64,000 nucleotides of DNA, taken from the NCBI RefSeq assembly GCF_001461695.1, contig NZ_AUTC01000066.1:62001-126000 (forward strand), written 5' to 3'. Below are positions 52,719 through 60,488 of the stretch, piece by piece (position 1 is the first letter of the stretch; each line of letters opens with the position of its first letter). The notes beneath the pieces are model-generated. The model had not been told where the DNA came from, did no database searches, and saw nothing but the letters and a program-made list of their open reading frames with translations. This DNA comes from Sinorhizobium fredii USDA 205. Its GTDB lineage: Bacteria > Pseudomonadota > Alphaproteobacteria > Rhizobiales > Rhizobiaceae. The translations under genes and the position numbers were made by a program.

Positions 52719-53860
52719 CCGGGGTAGTGACTGAAAAGTCCGCGCCCAACGCCGCAAACGCCGGCCTCGTCATGAAATTTTTGGAGCTTGATGGGCAAAA
52801 CGGTCAGCCGCCTCGTTCCGTGAGTATCGGTGGCCTCGAGCTGGAACCACTAAACTACGACCAGCTGGCAGGTGCACAACTGCATAGACCTCTATCCGTC
52901 CCGCTCAATTGGCGTCACGCCAGAATTCTTGAGACGAACATCGAGGGCATTGAGATCGATAGTCTGGCACGCGGAAACGCGACGCTCGAGAGCACTCATA
53001 ATTCGATGGCCGTCAGCCTGCAGCGTGGCGGTTGGCTTCCGTCTGGTCTCGCGATCGCCGATGGTGGCGTTACGATCCTGCCCGATAGAAATGTCATCAG
53101 CCAGATAAAGGGACGTTTCGAGGGCGGCTCTGTTGTCGGCGCGGGTCAGGACTTTCTGGACTTGCTTGCTGAGCAGGAGGTGCGACTTAACCCCCTTCTG
53201 TTCGCGATCGAAGGCAATGACCGGAGAATTCCAGATCATCAGATCGTAGAAGCGCAGCTGACGGAAGTGACGGCCTTTCTCCGCAAAGCGCTTCCGAAGG
53301 CAGAGCTTGTTGTCGGCAACGACAGTCTGAGGGGAGCTCTTGGCCTGATCGAAGACACCCGTGCTGGGCTTGAGCGAAAGAGCAAGTTCCTCCTTCATCT
53401 CTCGCCTGTCCTCACTGCTCCAACGAGCCGCAGGCTTTTCGACAAACGATGGACCGATGTGCTTGATGCGGCCGATCGCTACGGTGTGGCTCGCGGTTCT
53501 TTGGTTGTTCTGGCGGCGTTGAGCTCAGTGGCGGTTCCAAACTCTGGCAGCCCCGCAAAGAAGATGTTGAAGTTTCGGGCGACATACTCTGACGAGGACG
53601 CCTACAACGCGCTCGCAGATATACGTTCGCTTGAAATATTAATTCACCTCCTCGCGCTGTTTCCCGGAGAGCGTCCTGCCATTTTTACAGCCGACAGAGC
53701 ATTGGCGCTTTTCTGGACCGGAATCCGGGCGCATAACTTCCGACGCGAAATGCGCTCGGTATCGTGCGATCTAGCGCCGGTAGAGCAGTTGTTTCCGGGC
53801 GACACGATGAACCTCTGGAAGAGCGATTGCAGACCTCGCGCAGCCGCGCAGGCAACGTAA
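52715..53860 (+). CDS. PIN-like protein, third gene of the operon
   Basis: The 381-residue soluble protein follows with a 4-base overlap. The segment VTILPDRNVISQIKG in the first half, and ALADIRSLEILIHLLALF with AIFTADRALALFW in the second, place acidic residues as in PIN-type nucleases (early D, late ADxxxLE and TxD). The match is by pattern only. The C-terminus ends 6 bases before the convergent HelD-like stop. It could be the effector or a regulator of the pseudokinase-helicase. Confidence 0.55.
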   Translation: MTGVVTEKSAPNAANAGLVMKFLELDGQNGQPPRSVSIGGLELEPLNYDQLAGAQLHRPLSVPLNWRHARILETNIEGIEIDSLARGNATLESTHNSMAVSLQRGGWLPSGLAIADGGVTILPDRNVISQIKGRFEGGSVVGAGQDFLDLLAEQEVRLNPLLFAIEGNDRRIPDHQIVEAQLTEVTAFLRKALPKAELVVGNDSLRGALGLIEDTRAGLERKSKFLLHLSPVLTAPTSRRLFDKRWTDVLDAADRYGVARGSLVVLAALSSVAVPNSGSPAKKMLKFRATYSDEDAYNALADIRSLEILIHLLALFPGERPAIFTADRALALFWTGIRAHNFRREMRSVSCDLAPVEQLFPGDTMNLWKSDCRPRAAAQAT

Positions 53861-53866
53861 ACCCGT

Positions 53867-56617
53867 TCATTCGGCGCTTCGTCGATCAATTAGCTGCGTG
53901 TGGTCACAGCCGGGATATTGGTTGCACCCGAGAAAGCGGCCGTTGTCGCGACCTTTCCGTTCTACCAGTTGGCCCACGCCGCACGCCGGACACGGATTTA
54001 GCGTGTCACCATCAATCGTCTCGAAACGCAAGTTTTCGCCGGCGATTTCTGAGAGCTCCCGAATATATCTGGATGGCTCACGGCTGTTCGTCAGCAGGAA
54101 CACACCGCGGCTCGCGCGGGTCAATGCGACATAGAAAAGGCGGCGCTCCTCGGCAAACTCAAACGTCTCCGGTCGCGGCATGACTAGATTGAGCAGCTCA
54201 TCGTCCTCTATCCGGCTTGGCACCCCATAATCGCCTTCGCTGACATCGAGCAGAATCGTATAGTCGGCCTCAAGTCCCTTGGCTCGATGGAACGACAGTC
54301 CCGAAACTTCGATATGCTCGAATTTTGGCATCGCCCCCCTGAACGGATCCAGCTGGTTGTAGCGCCACAGCACCATGACCTTGAGCTTCTGGTGCTCGTC
54401 GCTCCGCCACTGTACGGAAATCCCGCCAAGGAAGGTATCGAGGCGCTTCAGCAATCGGAGGCATGAATCGGCAAAATCTGACTTGCCGCGATCACCGTCG
54501 ATTGGAATGACCCGGATCGATCGTGGGATAGCCGGCCGTGTCGACCGCACCGATTTCTTAAGCTGGATCGGATTGCGCTGGACGAAGCTGGCCGCTGTTT
54601 CGGCGATGAGCTGATTGCAGCGATAGGTTTGCTCCAGACGACCTTGCCAACTTGCCCCAAAATTCGCCTCGAACTGCGTGAATATCGTAATGTCCGAACC
54701 GGCAAAGCGATAGATCGACTGCCAGTCGTCACCCACCGCAAAGATCTTGGTGAACGGCTTCTGGTGTTTCAGCGCCTTGATCAGCTTCGCGCGCGGCTCG
54801 GAAATATCTTGGAACTCTTCGACGAGGATCAGGGAGTATGGGCTCTCATATTGTCCGGTTTCCACTAGCCGCGTGGCATTGGCGATCATCGAGTCGAAAT
54901 CGATGCGGTTGGCCTCTACCAGCTTCTGGGAATAGGTTTCGGTGATCTTCCAGACGACCTGCGCAAATTCCCTGGCGCGGGTGCGATCGTGAAGCGATTT
55001 GGCGCGCTCAAGCAGCATGTCCAGGGTCAGGTGGCCGGCGCGAATGTGTTTGATGCAGATCGCAATCAGCTTGTGATAGTGCTTGATGACAACCGGCTCG
55101 AGGGCTTTCACGATCGCCGCATAGCTTTTACGTTCGAACCGAATGCCCCGTTTCGCAAGCTCTGCTTCGAGTTCCGCAATCAGCGATCCATCACTCGCTT
55201 GCGCCGACGTGGTCCGGAATACATCCATCCCGGCCTTGCGGTATGCGGCCAGCTTGTTTTCGGCATGGGTGACGTAGTCCGCGAAGGGGGACGTGCCGTC
55301 AGCGTTGATGGCCAGATGCTCATGGATCGTTTTGCTGGCGGGGTAATAGAAGTCCGGATGGACGTACCGGATTTCCCCGTTTCCCTCGTTGATCGGGATC
55401 TGACGTTCGTACTCGAACTCGACGGAGTGCAGCCAGAGCCAGTTGGTGACTGTCTGCTCCTGGAGCGACTTCACATAGATGCCGGCCATCGTGCCGACGG
55501 TCGCATTTCCTTTCCGCCGGCGCACCGACAGGTAGCGCTCGTAGTCTGCCTCGGAATCGAACACCTCTGCCGGGATATCCGCCTTAGGATGAAGGACGAG
55601 GAGGTTGACCCAAAGCCCGGCGAATTCCGCGTCCGAACGCAGCAGCTCGTCTATGATCTCTTCGATCACTCTGGCCTCGCCGGCGGGATGTTCGACCCAG
55701 TCGGCAAGCTGAGGGGGACGGCCTTCGACCTCTTCGATAATTCCGCGACCGAGGGCGTGAAACGTGATCACTTTACATCCCGGATTTCCTGGATCGACCG
55801 CGAGCTGTCTGTATATCCGCTCTTTCAGTTCATCGGCGGCGCTCTTGTTGAAAGCGAGCACAAGGATTTCCTCAGGCCGATAGAGCTGCTTGTCGAGGAC
55901 GTAGGCGACCTTGCCGACCATGGTGGCGGATTTGCCTGAGCCGGCAGAGGCGACGAGGAGATTGTTGTCTTCCAATCGAATGCACGCCTCGCGTTGCTGA
56001 TCGGACAATGACCGGCCATCCAGATTGTCGTAGAACGACCGGTATCTCGACAGCTCAGCCGAGACAAACGCATCATTATATCTGTGGCGAACATCCGGAT
56101 CGGTGAGGAAGGTGAGCGATCGGGGCAGCGCCGCTTTAAGGGTGGCCGGCATCAGTTCCGGGTCGAACAGAGGGTGCGAAAGCGCGGCCGCGGCTTCACC
56201 TGTTACATTCGCAATCGCACGGGCCAGGTCGGCATGGGCCAGATATTGCCGGTTACCCTCGGTGATAGACTGTAGTTTCGTATCCACTTCGCTCAGGCGC
56301 TCGGTGTCGGAGCCGATCAAGTCGAAGAGGTGGTTATTGATAAAGCTGTAAAGGTCTGCCGCAATCCGGGTTGCTGCCTCTTCTCCGAGGCAGGGCAGGC
56401 TGTAGATTCGATTGCGAGACCGGACTTCGACCGAATGCCACAGCAAAGCCTTGCCGACGGAAATGGCTATGACGTCCAGACAAGGAAGATTGTCGGCGCC
56501 GTTCACGTTGATCTGCAGGGCCGCCGGCAACGACGAGCTCAGCGTCACTTTCCATTTTCCTTGGGGAAGGAGTCGGGCAAAAAATCCAGGCCGGTGTGTT
56601 CGAACACGATCAGACAT
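53867..56617 (-). CDS. UvrD/HelD-like DNA helicase with C-terminal zinc ribbon
   Basis: The 916-residue SF1A helicase is related to helicase IV. After an N-terminal domain (1-200), SDQQREACIRLEDNNLLVA leads to Walker A ASAGSGKSATM, then ILVLAFNKSAADEL, LILVEEFQDISEPRAKLI (motif II), FAVGDDWQSIYRFAGSD (motif III), and LFYVALTRASRG (motif VI). The C-terminus carries a topoisomerase-type zinc ribbon (CPACGVGQ .. GCNQYPGCDH). It is intact, convergent with the PIN-like gene, and probably a stand-alone defence or repair helicase. Confidence 0.85.
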   Translation of the reverse strand: MSDRVRTHRPGFFARLLPQGKWKVTLSSSLPAALQINVNGADNLPCLDVIAISVGKALLWHSVEVRSRNRIYSLPCLGEEAATRIAADLYSFINNHLFDLIGSDTERLSEVDTKLQSITEGNRQYLAHADLARAIANVTGEAAAALSHPLFDPELMPATLKAALPRSLTFLTDPDVRHRYNDAFVSAELSRYRSFYDNLDGRSLSDQQREACIRLEDNNLLVASAGSGKSATMVGKVAYVLDKQLYRPEEILVLAFNKSAADELKERIYRQLAVDPGNPGCKVITFHALGRGIIEEVEGRPPQLADWVEHPAGEARVIEEIIDELLRSDAEFAGLWVNLLVLHPKADIPAEVFDSEADYERYLSVRRRKGNATVGTMAGIYVKSLQEQTVTNWLWLHSVEFEYERQIPINEGNGEIRYVHPDFYYPASKTIHEHLAINADGTSPFADYVTHAENKLAAYRKAGMDVFRTTSAQASDGSLIAELEAELAKRGIRFERKSYAAIVKALEPVVIKHYHKLIAICIKHIRAGHLTLDMLLERAKSLHDRTRAREFAQVVWKITETYSQKLVEANRIDFDSMIANATRLVETGQYESPYSLILVEEFQDISEPRAKLIKALKHQKPFTKIFAVGDDWQSIYRFAGSDITIFTQFEANFGASWQGRLEQTYRCNQLIAETAASFVQRNPIQLKKSVRSTRPAIPRSIRVIPIDGDRGKSDFADSCLRLLKRLDTFLGGISVQWRSDEHQKLKVMVLWRYNQLDPFRGAMPKFEHIEVSGLSFHRAKGLEADYTILLDVSEGDYGVPSRIEDDELLNLVMPRPETFEFAEERRLFYVALTRASRGVFLLTNSREPSRYIRELSEIAGENLRFETIDGDTLNPCPACGVGQLVERKGRDNGRFLGCNQYPGCDHTQLIDRRSAE

Positions 56618-56642
56618 CAGAGCTCACGTGCTACCAGAAAGT

Positions 56643-58024
56643 TCAGTCCGAAAGCCACTTGCAATCGGTCCAATGCCGTTCATACCGTCTTGCGAATTCT
56701 GTCATCTCCCGAACATTGGCCTGCGGTGTCTGACAGGCGCGGGCGCAGGTCGAGACGACATCCCGGTAAAGGGACGCGGAGACGGGCCGGATGCCCTCGT
56801 AGTTCATGATCAGGTCGGGAAGGCGCTCCGTGATTGCCTCTCCCCGAGGCGCCATGACAAAAGTCGGCGGTGTCCCGTATGCATTGATCAAGATGTATCT
56901 CCAGCTCGGGTCGGCCTGACCTTGGGTGGGAACGATCTCGCAAGGGCAAGCATCACCGCCGCCGGAAATCTCCTGATAGACCGCTTCGAGCGCGTGAGCC
57001 TTCCTGGCAATCAGGACATAGGGTCCTGCGGGCGTGTAGCCGCCCATCCCTTCGTCATATTCGATGCCTAACAGGCGTAAGAGGTCGAAGCGCGCCGCTC
57101 GGTCCAGGAGGGAGCGCTCCGAGATGAACCACTGGAGTTGCCGCAGGGTAATCCCGGCTGCGGTGGCGATCTCTCTGGGCGAATTGGGCCAGCAGGCGAC
57201 CAGGTTTTTGGCGATTTCGGCCGCATTGTCGTACTCTTCGTAGGCCGTGATGTCGTCGTCGTCATCGACGTCCTCTGATGGGTCTTCTCCCGAAAGCAGC
57301 CATATCCTGCCGGTAAATCCGTCGTGTTTGAAATAACGCGGCCGATCGGGTGGGAGTGAGGTCTCCCAGGATGACAGCCATGCACCGGCTTCCCAGTCCA
57401 CTTTTTCGAGGAGAATGTCTGCCGGCTTTCGCATCGGCAATTCCAGCCAAGACTCGATCTTCTCCTCGAGTTTTCTGTTGCTGAGTCTGAGAGGACCGCG
57501 ACCCGCCCTCCAATCGTGATCCTCGTGTGCATCGCGACAAAGGGTCTCGACGGACGCGACCAGCGACAGACCGACCGGGTCGTGTCTTTTTGACAGCCAC
57601 AGGGAGGCATCCTGGGCTGAGCGCAACGATGCGGGCACTGTTTTATCCTTGGCGTCCGCAACCTCAGGCCGGATGCCGATCTTGGATCCGCCGCCAGTGT
57701 CGGATCGGCCTGTGCCACATGGCGGTTCACACGCAGAATATCCGGCAGACCGCGCAAACCCTCTGCGTTTCCCCATGCCGTCAGCAGCACGTCGCGCAAC
57801 GATTTGTGCTTCTCCATGGTGGAAAATGTCAGCCAGCGGATCGGCAGGCCGGCAACGGTGAGCCCATAAAGTATGATGGGGCTCAGCCCATGCCGTTTGG
57901 CGTCCGCTAGTCGTATCGGATCGCGGATAGCGACAACGCCGTGCTGAGGGTGGTGGAATAGAAACTTGGCGGTTGAGACGTAGAAGTGATGTTCTCGGTC
58001 TGGCTGTTGCGCCTTATTGTCCAT
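56643..58024 (-). pseudogene. Unrecognised protein with central helix-turn-helix, frameshifted
   Basis: The N-terminus starts at the ATG at 58024 (MDNKAQQPDREHHFYVSTAK) and runs through VAIRDPIRLADAKRHGLSPI. After QADPTLAADP at about 57690 the frame shifts by one missing base (GATCCAAG would be in frame as GATCCCAAG). The second frame continues KIGIRPEVADAKDKTVPASL, a possible HTH (SPREIATAAGITLRQLQWFI) and a C-terminal domain with YGTPPTFVMAPRG. Repaired, the protein has about 460 residues. I recognise no family. It lies 25 bases upstream of the HelD-like gene on the same strand, so the two may be co-transcribed. Confidence 0.5.
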
Positions 58025-58230
58025 GGCTGCTCTCAAAATCATCAAATCGTTGGTCAGCATCCTACGTTTTCGACGTCAGCGCCTAAAGTACTTCCTTGCT
58101 TTAAATAGCGCTTGTTCGCAGTTCCCTAGCCGCAAACTCCGCGCGAAATGCGCCTGATCAGGGTCGTCGTTGCTTGCCCCGACGCCGATGCGTATTGTGC
58201 GCGGCCATGCCGCAATCGGATCGGAATAAA

Positions 58231-59207
58231 ATGACCTCGCAACTCGACTTCTTTGCAACACCTGTTCTGCCTACCGCGCAGGTTGCCAGGCCGCAGGTTA
58301 TTGCAAAAAGTGGGCAGGAGGGCATTGGTTCGGATGACGAGGCCATGGCCCGTCATCTGCAAGCGACCGGCAATTATCGCATCTTGCGAAAGCTCCGACC
58401 GCGGCCGATCGTCGAGCCCCCGAGGCCGGAATTTCCGCGTCGTGGCGTCATTCTCGATATCGAAACCACCGGCCTCAATCATCGCTCCGACGAAATCATC
58501 GAAATCGGCGTGATAGCCTTCACCTTCAATGACGCGGCGCGATTGGCGACGTCACGGGCGTCTATGGCGGACTTCAGCAGCCAACTGGCCCGATCCCCGC
58601 CGAAATCACCCGCCTCACCGGGATCACCGACAATATGGTCGCCGGTCAGGTGATCGACGTTGCCTGCCTCAAATCCCTCACTGAGCCTGCCGACTTGATC
58701 ATTGCTCACAATGCCGGCTTCGATCGACCTTTTTGCGAAGCTTTCTCGCAGATGTTTTGCAACAAGGCTTGGGCTTGCTCGGTTTCTGAGATCGACTGGT
58801 CGGCACGCGGCTTCGAGGGAAGCAAGCTCGGTTACCTGATCGGCCAGTCGGGCTATTTCCACGATGGCCACCGCGCGGTCGATGACTGCTTCGCACTGCT
58901 GGAGGTGCTCGGGCAGACACGGCCCGGCCCCACTGCGGCGCCATTTGCGGAACTCTATCAGGCCAGCCAGCGATCGCGGGTTCGCATTTATGCAGAGAAC
59001 AGCCCGTTCGACATGAAGGATCAGCTCAAGGCGCGCGGTTACCGCTGGTCTGACGGCTCCGACGGCCGTCCGAAGTCCTGGTGGGCGGAATTGCCAGAAG
59101 AGAGGCTGGAAGAGGAGCTGCATTTCCTGCGGACGGAGATCTATCGCTGGGATGCCGATCCAGCGGTCAAATATCTGACAGCGTTCGACCGCTTCCGGGC
59201 TGTTTGA
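58231..59207 (+). pseudogene. DnaQ-like DEDDh 3'-5' exonuclease, frameshifted
   Basis: Frame one (from the ATG at 58231; 58207 is an alternative) contains GVILDIETTGLNHRSDEIIE, the ExoI motif, and breaks after FTFNDAAR near 58543. One missing base later the second frame gives VTGVYGGLQQPTGPIPAEIT, TRLTGITDNMV, AHNAGFDRPF (ExoII) and GHRAVDDCFALLE (ExoIIIe, His). The C-terminus KARGYRWSDGSDGRPKSWWA is a small domain often attached to this exonuclease type. All four acidic residues and the His are preserved across the break. Confidence 0.75.
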
Positions 59208-59223
59208 ATGGTCGGGAGGGGCG

Positions 59224-60029
59224 ATGACGACCGTTCTGGGTATTGATGCAGCCTGGACCGCGGCACAGCCGAGCGGTGTCGCATTGGTCTCCGCCGCGGT
59301 CGGCAATTGGCGCCTGATCTTCGCGGGATCGTCCTATCGCCACCTTCTGGATCGCGCCGAAGATGATCGGATCTCCACGTCCCGTCCATCCGGCTCGGTC
59401 GCAGAGGCCGCCGCTCTCCTTGCCGCGGCCGGGAAAATTGCGGGCTCAGCCGTGGATCTCGTCTGTCGCAGGAGCCGATTACGGCGCGCCGGGTTTCGGA
59501 CAATCTGGTCTCGGCAGCCTATGGCGCCCGTCATTGTAGCACGCATACGCCGAGCGCGATCAGGCCCGGTAAAATCAGCGATGACCTGCGGAGCGGATTT
59601 GCGCTTTGCGGCTATGGGCTGCTGACGAAAGAGGTTTGCTCGCCGGGCCTGCTGGAGGTCTACCCGCATCCAGCCCTGGTCGAACTGATGCGTGCCGAAA
59701 AGCGGCTGCCTTACAAGCAGGGTAAGACCCGCAATTACTGGCCAACGGAAACCCCTGCCAGTCGGCGCAACAGACTCTTCGAAACCTGGCGGTCGATCGT
59801 CACCTCCCTCGACGGGGAGGTACAGGGCGTTTCGGAAAGACTGGTGCTGCCGCCGTTTGACGCGGCGCCGTGGCAGCTGAAAGCCTTTGAGGATATGCTC
59901 GACGCCGTCATCTGCGCGTGGGTCGGGATATGCGTCTTCGAGGGAATCGCCGTGCCATTCGGTGACGACACTTCGGCGATCTGGATACCCCGGTCAGAGC
60001 TTCTCGCGTCGCGGCGGTGTCAGTCATGA
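59224..60029 (+). pseudogene. DUF429 (RNase H-like fold) protein, frameshifted
   Basis: Frame one reads TTVLGIDAAWTAAQPSGVAL, the DUF429 start with the catalytic Asp, through SAVDLV at about 59462. Frame two resumes with LSQEPITARRVSDNLVSAAY, GYGLLTKEVCSPGLLEVYPH, and ends with DAVICAWVGICVFEG, as in the family. Between them the usual VAIDMP strand is missing, so a short deletion of about 13-16 bases also shifted the frame. The family is predicted to be RNase H-like nucleases of unknown role. It follows the exonuclease gene by 16 bases. Confidence 0.65.
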
Positions 60030-60298
60030 TCGGATTCTTGCGGCGATGGATCGAACACCGGCGTGCAATCCTTCGCCGATGGCAAGAGGATGCGAAGCAG
60101 CTAGCTGCATCGGATCCGTTTGGCGCTCGTTACGAGGCGCAACGAATGGCGCTCCGCAGACGTGCTCAAGGCAAACTTGGCGAATACTGACATTGGGCCA
60201 AAGGTGCGAGCGAAGTCGCCCGTATCGAACGGCGTGCCGCGATGGACTTTGAGGTCGTCAAGGCGATTGCTGATCGGGAAGGCGGGTCTCGCCGGTAG
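60026..60298 (+). pseudogene. Small basic protein with an in-frame stop
   Basis: Starting at an ATG that overlaps the DUF429 stop (ATGA), 54 codons encode a strongly basic helix (FLRRWIEHRRAILRRWQEDA). A TGA at 60188-60190 interrupts a frame that otherwise continues HWAKGASEVARIERRA and DFEVVKAIADREG to a TAG at 60298. The continuation looks native, so a nonsense change is likely. Function unknown. The gap 60299-60488 holds no gene. Confidence 0.45.
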
Positions 60299-60488
60299 CC
60301 ACCTGTACGGCGCGTCGCGGTGAGTACCCAGGCTGGTACTGTCTCGACCTTCCGATGTTTCCATGCATCTAGGTCCAGGAGGTTGGTTGCTGGTTCGATT
60401 CCTTTCAACTGCAATCACCCGGATGCGCGGCAGATAATGCCGATCTAAGAGGTGAGCGCCGATCGTCACACCGAACATGGCAAGTACC

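Noticed and set aside
47542..53860. Assignment of the operon to DISARM
   Set aside because: A PLD gene and a helicase are present, but no DrmB, no methyltransferase, and the helicase is Upf1-like rather than DrmA-like.
54989..55939. 316-codon plus-strand frame opposite the HelD-like gene
   Set aside because: Shadow frame; the minus strand holds complete UvrD motifs.
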